Source: Fasciola hepatica (Eukaryota; Platyhelminthes; Trematoda; Plagiorchiida; Fasciolidae). Taken from it: DNA of 64,000 bases. The notes below the pieces were generated by a model. It was given only the letters and a program-made list of their open reading frames with translations, was not told the origin of the DNA and ran no database searches. The translations under genes were made by a program, and so were the position numbers. The stretch is taken from assembly GCA_948099385.1 (NCBI GenBank), contig CANUEZ040000020.1, positions 6,418,501-6,482,500 of the forward strand, given 5' to 3'. How positions within the stretch are numbered: the stretch's first letter is position 1; each line of letters begins with the position of its first letter. Shown in pieces: positions 1 to 12,756 of the stretch.

Positions 1-180
1 AAATGTTTATTTCTACTGGAAAAAGTGCGTGTCCGTAAATCATACGAGATAGTGGAGGGCACTATCGAAACAGATATTTCAAACGGAGACCATTCTCAAT
101 GGAGTTAACATCAGTGCGTGATCTGATTGTTAACCTTCATGATTCCATTCACCAAGAGACACTTTATAAATAAATTTTTC
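1..180. repeat. Dispersed repeat, copy 1
   Basis: This stretch aligns along its length, in the same orientation, with 14,478-14,660. Both share AAATGTTTATTTCTA, AAATCATACGAGATAGTGGA and CATCAGTGCGTGATCTGATT, with scattered substitutions and small indels. It is an interspersed repeat of unknown class. No coding signal is seen. Confidence 0.8.
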
Positions 181-311
181 AAAGCAAACCGAAATACTAT
201 TTGGTTTTCTATGCAAAATGTCTACAATGATATCTTACACACGATGCACACAGTCGAAGACCCGAAGATCTGATGAAATAATGATATAAGTTAATACAAT
301 TTACTGAACGG

Positions 312-430
312 GCATTGGCCATGAATGATGGATGTCTCGTGCTTCCTAAATAGAGACCATGGAACCTATCTGCTCGAAGGCTACTTAGACCGGAAGATCA
401 TTTTGAGTGCCGTGAGCAGTGATGCTTTGT
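312..430. repeat. Diverged copy of a palindrome-arm segment
   Basis: This 120-bp stretch aligns on the plus strand with about 30,370-30,480, and therefore on the minus strand with its arm-1 mirror at about 21,020-21,135. The best block is around AACCTATCTG-TCGAAGG. The palindrome-arm sequence therefore has older, diverged relatives outside the palindrome. Function is unknown. Confidence 0.65.
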
Positions 431-589
431 TTAGTAATATGTTTCCGTTGCTCGATGGCTGATGGTTGCTCACGTCTTGCGTGTGAAATCTGATTCGAAT
501 TCGTTCTCTGTTTCAATGCAAGAACGCAAGTTTCTTGTGTGTCATCGATGTGAAATATGGGTGGGGACACAGAATACTGCTCTATTTAC

Positions 590-900
590 ATTACTGTTAC
601 GTCACGAGATTCAGCGACTAACACGTCTTACACACATCAGCTGACGTACAATGCATCAATATGCTTTTGAAACGAGACAGCTCAGTTTGATTTTCAGAGT
701 TATAAACCTGCTTGCATTCTAGGTGAGAAAAGGATGATGTGAGAATACTTCCGGCGACAAGTCCTCTACCAGCACCAAAAGTTTCTCATACCTGATAGTT
801 GAATATTTATAGCCAGCTACCGAAATTTCGCACTTGGAATTGCTCTAATATCGCAGTGGCTAAATATACCCTTGGATATACAAAAGGAATAATTTCGTCA
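590..900. repeat. R2 repeat family, diverged copy
   Basis: Aligns in the same orientation with about 24,735-25,060, and inverted with about 44,395-44,720. Shared blocks include ACTGTTACGTCAC, GGATGATGTGAG, ATATTTAT and GGATATACAAAAGGAAT. It is an interspersed repeat of unknown class. No open frame is conserved between the copies. Confidence 0.7.
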
Positions 901-2555
901 TTTTGCAAAGGTGCATTAAATTTATATCATGATCTGATGGTATCTTCACCCATAAACTGGTCGTTTTCCCAGCACAGGAGCAGTAATACCACGATTTGCC
1001 TTGACTTGACAAAATTGAAACATTGCGGTCTGTAGGTGTAAAAAAGCAAGCATTCCTAGTGAACCGCGTAACCTCCTAGATTTCTGAATGACAATGTCAC
1101 TTACTCTTTTTTGTCCGACCATATCGGTAATAGTTCAGGATATAGAAACACATAGAATACGTTTGATAATAAGGACACAGATCAGGAGTTAAAAGACTTC
1201 GTCGAACAAGCTACTATCCACTCCCATTATTCTCGGTGTATACGTAGTGAAGTTCATTAGTCCTGCTCACACGACCCTATATCAGTTAGGGGCAGAGCTG
1301 CATCAACTGCGTAATGACTGGAAAGGGCAGCCGCAGGTCAGGTAGTAGATAACTGGTCCACTGTTTGTTATTAGTTCTGATTGTTCACGGTGTTACAGTC
1401 CCAGTTCAAGTAACTTGCTAAATCACCTTCTCTTATTCACGAACTTGGGGTTACACTTGTGTGGTCAGCACAAAATGCACCTTTATGTTCACGATTACCC
1501 TCTCCCAGACAGTAGTTCGAAAAATGGCCGAAAGATGTTGCAATTGCTATGACATGCTCCCGTTTATCGGCTGGTAATCGTGACCGCCCCAATTAATGGA
1601 AGATGGTGCAGTATTCAGCCGTCCTCAAATAGAGATGATCTAATCATACGATCGGTAGGAAGGGACAGCACTATAATCCCAATCTCTCTCACGGGAATCA
1701 TCACTTTCTCATGTCAATCTGTAGCGGTACCTCTGCAAGCTGACGGATTCCCCACAGTCTATGATTGTTTCTGAGTTTCTCAACCCTCACTCACGGAGTT
1801 CCTTCAGTGTTAATCACCACCAAAGGGGGCTATCGTGATGTTTGCATATGGCACAGCCTGGAAGCACAGATTTCAGTTACTTTCATCTTAGCATGATACA
1901 ATGCATCTATTTCTCTGCTTCAAGTGTAGTACAATGTGTATTTCTCCAACTGTCAACCCCTAAAAATAATGGTAGAGGTTCTAGGACCGCTCCAATATTA
2001 ACGAGTGGCACACCCCAACACTCGTTTCCTCTATTCACTATTCATCCATGTACTTCGTCCACATTAGCAACGCCGTTGAACTATTCAGTGCTACGTCACT
2101 GCACCCAATCCCGTTTAGGCGTCAAGTTGTTTTTCTGGTTGTCCGGTTCAATAAAGCCCACCAATCACTGCTTTCATCTGACTATTCCGAAGCTTATCTC
2201 TCCAAGGTGTGGGATGTAGTTGATGCACACGAGCACAAATGCACCCACAAACATGCATACATTATTACGCTTATTGGTATTTCTTAAAAACGATTGGTCA
2301 ATCACAGACCCATTGTTATATTTTTTCAAATTTTGATCACGGAGTTCACTGATTGTTAGTCAAAATGAACAGCGTTTATCGAAGTGTGTCCAAGTAAACT
2401 TCTCACTTTAATAACACAGCCCTACACACCTGTCCCTCGGTTACGCCATGCAGAGTACCAAACCAATGCGCATTGAAAACGTTCCACAATCTCCCTAAGC
2501 TATCACACTTCACCCAATAAAACGCGTCTCATCATTTTGCACAAGATGTCCATTA
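900..2555. other. No recognisable gene
   Basis: Only short open frames occur here, up to 125 codons at 1,842-2,219. None shows recognisable domain motifs or a conserved counterpart in the window. I see nothing supportable beyond ordinary AT-rich intergenic or decayed repeat sequence. Confidence 0.5.
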
Positions 2556-2559
2556 AATT

Positions 2560-3090
2560 AGACAATAAACATTATTCAGTCACACGTAGTCTATTCCATT
2601 GTCTTCGGATTGGGTCATGTTCGAAATTGTTTGAAGATTATTCTTAGGGATTTGATCTCAATTGGTGGACAGATCGTATGAGAGCCCGTTCATCCACATA
2701 GGTGAGAATGATACCCAATTTATCAGACCTCCAAACAATAGACAATGAAACTACTACAAATGAGAATAAATTTTCTTGAAGAAGACCTGCTATTCATATT
2801 CAGTTTAGAATTATTCGAATAGAAGAATTAGTGGTATTTAATGTGGTGAACTTTTTACAAGATACATTGATCGGTGTGATTCTTAGCTGGAAGTATATTT
2901 GACTTCCATAATTGAGGTTAAACTCCCACACATGCTTAGAATGTGATGCCCATTGTTGATTCTCCGTGTACATTTGGGTTGATAGGTGTTTGCTACTTTT
3001 CATGGTCAAACAAATCGGAACACGTTCTGGAACGTTGAACAAGCAGTAAAGTGTATTTGGCTTGGAAACTGTATATTCGTCGATCAATCT
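2560..3090. repeat. R2-type repeat, diverged copy
   Basis: Aligns in the same orientation with parts of 43,345-44,185, and inverted with 25,270-26,110. Matching blocks include GGACAGATCGT, GTGAAAATG-TACCC-like sequence, ACTCC-AC-ATGCTTAG and TTGGGTTG-T-GTGTTT. The internal spacing differs between copies. No coding potential is evident. Confidence 0.65.
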
Positions 3091-3542
3091 GGCGAATTAA
3101 AGTATTATTTATTTTGTGCGAAGAGGGGAAGATAGACAGGAAAACCGTAAAAATCGTCAGCTGTATTCGATGAAGTGGAATTTATTTGATTGTCGATGCA
3201 ATTCCTTGTCATTGATGCAGCTTCGCTGCAAAAATAACAGGATGAAATTTATCAACCGCAACGAGGAAAACCACTTCAAGTGTTAGGACTAGTATAACGA
3301 CCTATCTGTTTATACAAGGGTGCGAGCTGCAGCCTCCGAAAAAACATTTTCCTTAAATTTTCTAGCGAATTCCGTGAAGATGAGTGTGCTCGTGTTATTG
3401 AGAGAGACCTTGGGGTCCATTATCCGTAGTATTTTCCAAACGGTACTCAGTTCAAAAGAAGCATACAGTATGGAATAATGTACAGTCACTACATAAGACA
3501 ACAGGGCAGCAAGGAATTCTCTGGTCAGAGAAAATGAATATT

Positions 3543-4949
3543 TGCCAATTATGCATAGCTGTTCTATACACGGGTTTCCATCAAAACTGCCTCTTACGTT
3601 GGCCAACAAAACCTATCTTGAAATAATCGTCGCAGAGTGGTGAATCCTACAGTGATTTCAAAATCCCAAAATCCCATTGCATCATAATCAATGCTGTATT
3701 ACCAGTTTCTGATCTTTCAAATTTCTCCCTCCAAAGCTTGACGGTCATATGCACTCTGCAACACCCTGTAATCATGCGCTTCAGTGGTTGAACAGAAAGT
3801 GTTCAAGAATCCAAAGTATATTTCCTGTGTCATGAAAGCTATCGAACAACAATTAATTCAGGATCATATATAAATTAGTGTATTTGAGTTGTAATTATAA
3901 TCGATCACCGGTCTTGTCTCGACAACAGCAAATTCTCTGCCACTGGGTGATTACATGTGAAAGCACCGGGAAACAATATTATCGCGATTCAAGTGAATCC
4001 CTGACTGTGGGTGATCAATTGTTAGTAATTTTGACGATTGGTTTGGAGTTTGCAGACCCAAATATGCAACGCGCCATTTGGTTTGAGCTCTTGCTTCATT
4101 TTATCTCTTCGCCCGTAATCCAAATCAACTTCATAAACTTCTTTAAAAGGGGTGGAATTCACTGACACACCTTAGTCTCCTCATGTGACTAGGTGGTTCT
4201 TGAATGTAAACTGCACGTAATAAAATTGCACAATCTAGAGCGTTACATCGGCATTGACCAAAAGGTGAAATGATGATCGGTAGTTCATTGAATTCGTTTC
4301 GGAATAAATGCGGAGATAGATTCACTGGAGGTTTACCGTATAGGAAACGGTAGATCCAGGAATGTCATATTTTGTTTGACTCTTAGTGTACATGTACTGA
4401 CACTCTCGCTTAGTAATTGTTAGATAGTGAGTGGATCAACATTTGGAGTCATAGCTTTAAAATAATATAAGAGCTAAAACGAGTTACTGGGTTGCAGTGA
4501 TCCTATGCTTCGAGAATGTGTAGATTTCACAATGAACGTAACGCCAAGTTAACCTGTGAGTACACAGAGAGCTAGGCTTCATCTATTGCGGGAAGAATGC
4601 AGTATATTGGGATGAGAAACATTTGAAAGACGACAATATAAGACATTTCACATCATGACTAACATTTGAAAGTGGGTCATGCAACGAATCGTAGACTGAA
4701 ACTGTTCAGACATTGTGCTTTCAATCCTTTGTTCTTACAATTCTTTGAGAAACGTTCACTTTATCGAATAAGGTCGATTTCGGTCATACCATTCTCTGAC
4801 TTATTAGTTCACAGATAGATGACATGAACTTACTTATTTTGATGTGATATATACGGTATCAAATTGAGATTGTTTAATATATTTTGTGGTTGTTTTGTGG
4901 TCTGTAAAAGGGTTGGAAGCAGATTGTTCGTGGTTTGGAAAATCCGGCA
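3543..4949. repeat. Inverted duplication, left arm (1,407 bp)
   Basis: This is the reverse complement of 7,963-9,369; paired coordinates sum to 12,912 throughout. Only a few mismatches were seen, for example near 4,592/8,320 and at 4,941/7,971. The outer edge lies at TGCCAATTA (3,543) and the inner edge at ATCCGGCA (4,949). Open frames at 3,878-4,165 (+) and 4,143-4,325 (-) are reproduced exactly in the other arm, but they resemble no known protein. The arm contains an R1 repeat. Confidence 0.95.
4166..4720 (+). repeat. R1 repeat family copy
   Basis: This is the reference copy of a moderately repeated family. Diagnostic blocks in order are TAGGTGGTTCTTGAATGTAAA, the (AG)TGTAC-TGTACTG block with CTCTCGC, and TTTCACATCATGACTAACATTTG. 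Other copies lie at 8,192-8,746, 9,976-10,440, 13,520-14,260, 16,065-16,247, 21,420-22,130, 29,360-30,085 and 40,938-41,120. No protein frame is conserved, so a non-autonomous element or satellite-like retroposon is plausible. Confidence 0.8.
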
Positions 4950-5010
4950 CACACACCTTAGTCTCCTGGTGTAACTAGGTGGTTCTTGAATGTAAACAGC
5001 TCGTATGTAT
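4950..5010 (+). repeat. Short R1 fragment at the inverted-repeat inner edge
   Basis: CACACCTTAGTCTCC followed by AACTAGGTGGTTCTTGAATG closely copies 4,166-4,215. It starts exactly where the left inverted arm ends. It may mark the sequence used in the rearrangement. Confidence 0.75.
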
Positions 5011-6450
5011 TCTCCAAATCATGCCACTTCGTGGGCCAGAAGACTCTGAGCCTCAACAATTCGAGGACTCGTTGTTGTCTCATGTGTAGTCTTCCATGCC
5101 CTTGCTGAATCACAGGCTCAGGGGCGAACGCGGGAACAAGCTGCCGTCCTCTAGTTCGCAGACCCTTTTCCACATAGACGTCTGCAAACAGCCTGCCATC
5201 TTCCACATGCAATGGCTCCCATATTGCCAGAAAATCGTGTAGTGGGGGTGATCTCACGTCTGGTCTGGTCTGGGCTTGGGGATGTGAGAAAACCGTCCGC
5301 ACCGGGCTGTTGTTTCTTTAGTGGCCGAAAACACCAGCACTTGACATCAGCCGATTTACTGGGACTGCTTCGGCCGAAAACGGGTCATATGAGATCCGGC
5401 TGGACAAAGCTTCAGGTATCTCATTTTCCAAACCGTTACCGTGCTGGATAGTGAAGGTGAATTCTTGTAGGCTGTATGCACACTGCATCAATTTTTCTTT
5501 TGGATCTCGTGCCGTTATTCACGACGTCAGTGGTTAGTGAACCTTTTTGATCCATAGCTAGTGGCAGTCAGATATGTTCTCCACTTTTCCAGAGCCCACA
5601 CGATTGCTAGAACATTCCTTTTTCGTGGTGGAGTATTTTCATTTTGGCACTTGTGAGCACCCGGCTGGCACACTCGATTACTGCAGACAGTTGCAACAGT
5701 GCTGCGCCACTTACGACGTCACTGCCATCCGCAACCACCAGGAATTTCTCTTGCGGCTTTGGTATCGTGAAACAGCTTCAAAGAGTTTTTTGCACTTGTC
5801 TTGAGTTCCTAGAATGCCACCTCCGAATTTGACGTCAACTCAAACTTCTTATCTTTCCTGCGTAGTTAAAAAAGGGCATCAGCTTTCTGGACAAAGCTTG
5901 ACACAAACTTGATTTTATAGCCAATCAGGCCAAGAAACAATTTTGGGGAATGAAAGTTCCGAATCTTCTCCGATTTTTCGAGTAAGAGTTGAAGTTCGCC
6001 ACCTTCAACATTATGCTTAAACAAAGGATGTGGTCATTTGCGATCTGGCACCTTTTACACTCAACTTCAAGCTCGCGATTTTGGTCCGCTCTAGGATTGC
6101 ACTTACTCCGGAAATGTGCTAGCCAATCGTCTTTGAAAACGTATTTATGTCGTCCCCCATAGACCACAACACTAATAAAATATTCCAGTACCTGGAGCAG
6201 CGAACATCTGAAGGTAGCCAGTGCCCCACACAGCCCAAAAGGCACTCGTTACAACTCGCACTGCTTCCTTTCGAGGCGAAAGGCTGTTTTCTATCCGTAG
6301 CTTATGAGCACTAGTAACTGTCAAAGCTCTAAACTTAAGTCGACTACCCACAACACATCCGCGTCATGAAGTTGCTCAAATATTTTGGCTAGCGGAATAG
6401 GAAGGCATCCTAATTGTAAAACGGCCGGATTCCCGGAAGCCAACACAAAT
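4958..6450 (-). pseudogene. Decayed Ty3/gypsy pol fragment (RT, RNase H, integrase zinc domain)
   Basis: Read on the minus strand from about 6,440 down, three pol domains follow in the normal order. The RT piece has LPIPLAKIFEQLHDAD, a KTAF motif and MPFGLCGALATF (about 6,245). Next comes a frameshifted RNase H piece (YSTTKKE, then IVWALEKWRTYL near 5,600). Last is the H-H-type integrase zinc region ending RVFWPTKWHDLE (5,302-4,958). Stops and frameshifts separate the parts, and the YxDD loop is not intact. It fills part of the spacer of the inverted duplication and cannot be functional. Family assignment to gypsy is firm; the clade is not determined. Confidence 0.85.
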
Positions 6451-7962
6451 TCAATAGGAGCCATCCAATTTTCCCGGTAATACCAATGGCGAGGAGTAAT
6501 GGCTGTTGCTGTATTACATTATTCCCTTTCATTAAATTTAGTTGAAAAGCCTCTCTACTTTTTGTACAGAAAACAGAGGGAGTCCGCCAATACCACTTTG
6601 ATTTGATCTCCGGATTCAGCTTACGAAATGGAATGACATCTATCCTCTAGTCATGTTGTCTCACCGGGCACCATCTTGCCACTCCACTTCATCTAGTTGC
6701 ACGTGAAACATCTTCTTTTGTTTCGTTTGAATTTGCACACGAAGTCGGTTTGGGATGTGGGCATTCTAGAAATTGAATTGAAATGACATTGAAAGGTTTT
6801 TTCTATTTTCGGTACAAAAGAACATTCTCGCGTAGCCCAAAGTCATATATTTCGGTGGTTTGCTTCCTGACAACTGTCCGTGGAACATGCATGTCAGTGA
6901 GATGTTTTGCCATGTAAGAAAGCTGTCTTTTTCTCTCCTTCATCCTACATATGCTATCAGTACGTCACAAATGCATTGCTAAAGTTGTAGCCATTTGCAA
7001 TATTCCCCACCGCCACCAGTAATCTTCCTGTTTTGTTCAAGATGTGCATTTTATGGAAAGATCCATAAAACACATCGCCATATATAGTGGCATATCTAGA
7101 GTTACGCTTGTTGATACCGTCATAAACAGACGCTTTTCAACTTGTGACATTTTACCTCCGAAATTCCTGTTGATTCCCATCATCCGCTACACAGGGAACT
7201 TACAAAGGCGGTATCCACCTCCTCGTCACACTCAAAGTTTAAACTGCTTTTAACCAGAGAATCAGTACATGGTAATTCTGTTTTACCATATCTCGGTCGA
7301 ATACTTGTTATTGGCAAGAAGGTTCTCTCAGAACTGCAAAACAGCTTGGGTGGCGAAGGATAATCCGATTTCATCCTCTATTCCCCTAGCTGAAGTTGTG
7401 CATACATTGCATAACCCTATCCACTGATGTGTTGTAAAATGCTGGAAACTCAGTTCTTTTCAGTGATTTGAAATTATCGGTCTCAGTGACACCCCGACTT
7501 ACGTATCTTCGGTAAGTCATGTGAACGAAGAATACTAGTGCCTGTTGTTCTCGACTGTCCATAAACACTATTCGAAATAAAATTATGATATTACAGTATT
7601 CCCCTTGCTGTAGTAAATTGTACTTGTGCCGTCGTAGATTTATCCTACTCTCCCTTATCTTCCGTAACTTCCGTCGGTTCGCTTTCAATAGCACACATTT
7701 GATCGATGAAATCAGTAGCTCCATGTCGGAGCCTTAGTACGGTATGACAATATTGAGGAATAAACTTACACTGATAATTCCTAACGATTCTAGGAGTCAC
7801 ACTAGACACTTAAAGCATTGCTTATCTCACACAAGCGATTTGTGAAATCACCTCGGCTACACTGGCTGCGATCGGAAAAAAGCACACGAAATCACGATAA
7901 CCTTGATCATGATATTTCAGTCATGACAGGAAGCAGTCGGACCATTCAAGATGCACAAACTA
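6450..7962. other. Spacer of the inverted duplication, no clear gene
   Basis: Open frames such as 7,386-7,724 (minus, 112 codons, rich in Arg/Lys) and 7,180-7,374 (minus) lie upstream of the decayed gypsy pol in its sense direction. They could be remnants of its 5' part. No CCHC box or protease DTG/DSG motif was found, so I do not call them. Confidence 0.4.
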
Positions 7963-9369
7963 TGCCGGATGTTCCAAACCACGAACAATCTGCTTCCAAC
8001 CCTTTTACAGACCACAAAACAACCACAAAATATATTAAACAATCTCAATTTGATACCGTATATATCACATCAAAATAAGTAAGTTCATATCATCTATCTG
8101 TGAACTAATAAGTCAGAGAATGGTATGACCGAAATCGACCTTATTCGATAAAGTGAACGTTTCTCAAAGAATTGTAAGAACAAAGGATTGAAAGCACAAT
8201 GTCTGAACAGTTTCAGTCTACGATTCGTTGCATGACCCACTTTCAAATGTTAGTCATGATGTGAAATGTCTTATATTGTCGTCTTTCAAATGTTTCTCAT
8301 CCCAATATACTGCATTCTTCACGCAATAGATGAAGCCTAGCTCTCTGTGTACTCACAGGTTAACTTGGCGTTACGTTCATTGTGAAATCTACACATTCTC
8401 GAAGCATAGGATCACTGCAACCCAGTAACTCGTTTTAGCTCTTATATTATTTTAAAGCTATGACTCCAAATGTTGATCCACTCACTATCTAACAATTACT
8501 AAGCGAGAGTGTCAGTACATGTACACTAAGAGTCAAACAAAATATGACATTCCTGGATCTACCGTTTCCTATACGGTAAACCTCCAGTGAATCTATCTCC
8601 GCATTTATTCCGAAACGAATTCAATGAACTACCGATCATCATTTCACCTTTTGGTCAATGCCGATGTAACGCTCTAGATTGTGCAATTTTATTACGTGCA
8701 GTTTACATTCAAGAACCACCTAGTCACATGAGGAGACTAAGGTGTGTCAGTGAATTCCACCCCTTTTAAAGAAGTTTATGAAGTTGATTTGGATTACGGG
8801 CGAAGAGATAAAATGAAGCAAGAGCTCAAACCAAATGGCGCGTTGCATATTTGGGTCTGCAAACTCCAAACCAATCGTCAAAATTACTAACAATTGATCA
8901 CCCACAGTCAGGGATTCACTTGAATCGCGATAATATTGTTTCCCGGTGCTTTCACATGTAATCACCCAGTGGCAGAGAATTTGCTGTTGTCGAGACAAGA
9001 CCGGTGATCGATTATAATTACAACTCAAATACACTAATTTATATATGATCCTGAATTAATTGTTGTTCGATAGCTTTCATGACACAGGAAATATACTTTG
9101 GATTCTTGAACACTTTCTGTTCAACCACTGAAGCGCATGATTACAGGGTGTTGCAGAGTGCATATGACCGTCAAGCTTTGGAGGGAGAAATTTGAAAGAT
9201 CAGAAACTGGTAATACAGCATTGATTATGATGCAATGGGATTTTGGGATTTTGAAATCACTGTAGGATTCACCACTCTGCGACGATTATTTCAAGATAGG
9301 TTTTGTTGGCCAACGTAAGAGGCAGTTTTGATGGAAACCCGTGTATAGAACAGCTATGCATAATTGGCA
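7963..9369. repeat. Inverted duplication, right arm (1,407 bp)
   Basis: Mirror of 3,543-4,949 with near-complete identity. The outer edge ends at TAATTGGCA (9,369), after which the sequence departs from the left flank. The spacer between the arms is 3,013 bp. The arm carries the minus-strand R1 copy at 8,192-8,746. Confidence 0.95.
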
Positions 9370-9975
9370 GATTCTCAGTTGGCTTGATTAGGGTAGGGTC
9401 ACGGACAAACAACGGAGAATTAGTTCCTGTAATTTCCTATAACTGCATAGCGTTCAAAATGACCCAAAACTCCTCCAGTGGGGATCGAACTAATAAACTG
9501 ATTATATTGTAATGCTAGGTAGCAGACAATTATGTGCTCTTTAACTGAGATTCACACAGTAGCAGATGGGATTTGTTGTGACTATACTTGTTCTTCTGGA
9601 ATTTTATTCGACCACCGTGAGACTGGTTACGAAGTAGATTTTATGACAGTAAAGCAGTGTCAACTGAAGCTAAGATTGAATCGAAGTTCAATTAACAAAC
9701 CAATGTAGTGAGTGGCTCAAACAAGTATCAAATTACACAATGAAAATGGTTTAATATGATGCACGAAATAGAGGTAGATATACCATGTGTGTTTAACATC
9801 CGTCTCTTCGAGCTTATATATTGTATTATATTGAACGTTTATCTATTTATTAAATAAGTACTCAAGGTCTTGAATACGGGTGCAAACATGCAGGGATTAG
9901 TTAAATTATAATGAACAGAGGAGATAGCATAGTATAAAGGCGGCTGGATTTGTGACAATATTGTCATGGAGTTAG
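9370..9975. other. No recognisable feature
   Basis: AT-rich sequence without convincing open frames. The left-flank similarity ends at 9,369 and the next R1 copy begins near 9,976. Confidence 0.5.
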
Positions 9976-10440
9976 TGCACAAAGCTCATTTATGACGCTG
10001 TTCCCACCGTGGTACACCGTACCCGAATTTGTCTAGACCAATGCTGACATCACACTCATGATCATCAAGCTGTAATAGCGTACAAATACATCAGTCATGC
10101 GCGGAGCACAAAATAGCATCACCCCAGTAGGACTTATTCAGTTTGCGACATTCCTTGATAGGTTTAGGTGGTACTTCAGTGTAAATAGCACGTGATAAAA
10201 CTAAAATGCTAAACCAAAAGATGTATTGATCATCATGAGTGTATTTGGATTACCTTTGAATGACCCTGAAGATGAGTTCCGTTGAGGTCTATCATATATG
10301 AACTGGTAGATCTGGAAGGGCCATTACTTTGTTTGACTTGTAGTGTACGTGTACTGACTTTCTCGCCTAATACGTGTTAGGTAGTAAGTGGAACAACATT
10401 TAGAATCTAAGCACTAAAGTGTAAGAGGGATCATAACTGG
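9976..10440 (+). repeat. R1 repeat copy
   Basis: Contains ATGACGCTGTTCCCACC, TAGGTGGTACTTCAGTGTAA, TAGTGTACGTGTACTGAC and CTCTCATTAAGTG-like blocks in the same order as other R1 copies. It shows about 15-25% divergence by eye from the 4,166 copy. Confidence 0.75.
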
Positions 10441-10689
10441 AGTGACGTTGTTAGTGCGAATCCGTGGCAGTACCGACCGCAGACGGCAGTGCTGCTGTAC
10501 TATGAATTTTTGAACATTGGATTCTACACTTGATTGTGCCACAACAGCTACACTCAAATAGCGACACATGTTTCGAGAACGCAATTGAGATATATTTATG
10601 CCTGATCTGCGGAATAACGTAAACACGCACCTCTCCATGTCATCCGAAGGGCAATGAACAGATGGAAAGCACAAACTATTCTCGAAAAT

Positions 10690-11600
10690 GTTTACTGAAG
10701 TTGTTTGTCACCGATTACTCTACGCGTGAGTGGGACCGGACAACTAGCTGCCCCTTGTCGTATAAATTCACTGTACATAATCCCATAACACATTCCTCTT
10801 TTGAACTAACTACTGGTTGTAAATCCTACGGATAACGGATCCCACGGCCTACCCCAGTAACAAAGTCACACTCATCTCCGCGGAATTCGCTTGAAAATTG
10901 AAGCAAAATGTTACTCGGGCGCACCAGCTCACCCCATTATTATCTTAAGACGCTTTTTCGCTCACTTTAGGATTCTCGAATTCTTAAATACTAATAACGG
11001 GATTCCATTGACCTCCAGCCTATAGAAATTTAGAATATACGGAATCTTTTTCACCACCCTCAACCAAATGTTCAATTCGAACGTTTTGCGGGCACACTAA
11101 AGAGGGATTCCAAAATGTTGCAAGGAGAAGGAATTTTACCAAAGATACCCGACAAAATTCTGCTCATTGACTGCTAGACTCCTAATGCATTAGTCTCAAA
11201 TAATAGCTCACCATGAGAAGCCCTCTTTGGCTGACCTATGCAAATCCAGTTAGAGGACGTGTATCCCACAATCATATTAACCCATGGAAAAGACCAAAGG
11301 GGAATGAACTGCACCAGGAATCTTTACATGAATCCATGAAGTCTCGGCAAAGTTGGTCATGGTTACGTTCTCGATTTTCGTCATCCCTCGAAGCAATGGA
11401 TACCAGGAATAACAGCGAGCACATTGATATATGGTGCTCGGTTAGAAAATGGTATAACTAAACGACATGCCAACCATATTCAGAAGCATTACAGCACAGA
11501 ATTGAATAGACGAGAAAAATGCGGTAGAACTTCGATCATGTGTACATTCGGATACCTTTTCAATACCGGTTACAGAGGGAATATTGTAATCACCCGAGAG
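10690..11600 (+). pseudogene. Possible decayed gypsy integrase C-terminal region
   Basis: Near 10,800 the plus strand reads SSFELTTGCKSY, resembling the segment after the integrase core (SPFELxxGR). Near 11,410-11,490 it reads YGARLENGITKRHANHI, resembling the C-terminal integrase tail that ends in RHANQLR in many gypsy elements. Several frame changes and stops lie between these matches. No catalytic D,D35E core is present. The call rests on two short matches in the right order and could be wrong. Confidence 0.4.
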
Positions 11601-11979
11601 ACCCAGTTCTAACATGGAAGCAGAAGTCAAAATCACAGATTGCAAGATGTATACTGAATCGATTCGCTCCTCGATACCCTTTGTGATTTCAGTGATACAA
11701 GTCGGAATAGATGAAAATTTATAACAGAAGTTTCATCCACATTCTAGGTGAATTAACAACACTATCAAACAGAAAGTTCCAACATTGTTTGGTTCAAACT
11801 AATATGTAACCATATTTAGGATGGCTAACCAGTCGTAAAAGAGATTTGAACACTTGATCAGTGAGATCGAATAGCTCAAATAAGTCAAGGGAGAGTGTAG
11901 CTACTCAAATAGTAGTTGGTAGCAAAACACGGTAAATAGAATAATACGAACAGATCTCGCACTCCTCCCGGAGTCGGGG

Positions 11980-12220
11980 GTCTTGACGATCAGTCGGTCT
12001 CGTTGTATTTCAAGCAACGCGAGTTCGAATTCCAATAGGCCGATCTGACGCATGTATGTGCGATCGTGACCCTTTGCTGTTCGGACATTGAGTTCTCAGA
12101 TTGTATCACTGTTATGACCCAACTGTTATGAGACACAGAACAACCGATCACTGAATTCGTCTTTTATCGAACGTATATGAACGAGACTCACAGGCACGTC
12201 TAACAGAATAGAATGATCAA
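11980..12220 (-). repeat. Dispersed repeat shared with 53,140-53,400
   Basis: The reverse complement aligns with 53,190-53,400. Both encode a frame ending KDE(F/L)SDRLFCVS-stop, but the similarity continues past the stop (GTTGGGTCATAACAGTGAT and AACTCAATGTCCGAACAGC). This is therefore sequence conservation of a repeat rather than of one protein. A box resembling a pol III B-box (GAGTTCGAATTCC) lies at about 12,018. Confidence 0.75.
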
Positions 12221-12756
12221 ACAAAGTCGATACAAAATAAGTGGTTGTGACTTGGCAACCAACCACACAGTGCAAACATTGTCGTGCGTGAATGCGCGGA
12301 TGTGTGTGTGTGTGTACTAGCCATCTTTTCTTCCAATCAGGATCGCAGAAGGGTTTTTTGGAACATTTGGTCTCCTCACTCCAGTTCACCAAAGCAAACG
12401 AAAGATATGAATTGCGAGATGGACGCATTTCTTTTGATCCTAGTTCAGTGGACTAGTAGTTAGTTCAAAAGAGGAACCCAAGCCTCCTAGTCTTTTTGTG
12501 AGGCTGTATTGAAAAGCAGAATTACATCTCCACTGTGTGCACAGAGAGGTTTTACCCGCAATATGCGTTTGCCGAGTCGGTAACCAATCAGATTTACCAA
12601 ACTTTCTCCCAATTTCATTCAACACTGTCTGTTACGTTGTGCTGTTTTGTGCATCATTCGAACACAAATCCGCATGTTTTACATGCTCCATGGAGAAGGT
12701 CATAACGAAGAGTTTTTTTATTGATGGGTCAATAGCACATTGAGTACCTATACAAA

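Noticed and set aside
3878..4165. 95-codon frame conserved exactly in both arms of the small inverted repeat
   Set aside because: The whole arm is near-identical, so exact conservation is expected without selection, and the protein resembles nothing known.
11990..12040. Possible tRNA or tRNA-derived SINE head with a B-box-like GAGTTCGAATTCC
   Set aside because: No cloverleaf could be folded by eye: the T stem does not pair and no clear A box was found upstream.
12126..12428. 100-codon minus frame ending SDRLFCVS, seemingly conserved at 53,277
   Set aside because: Similarity continues past the stop codon and into the 3' flank, so it reflects a shared DNA repeat rather than a conserved protein.
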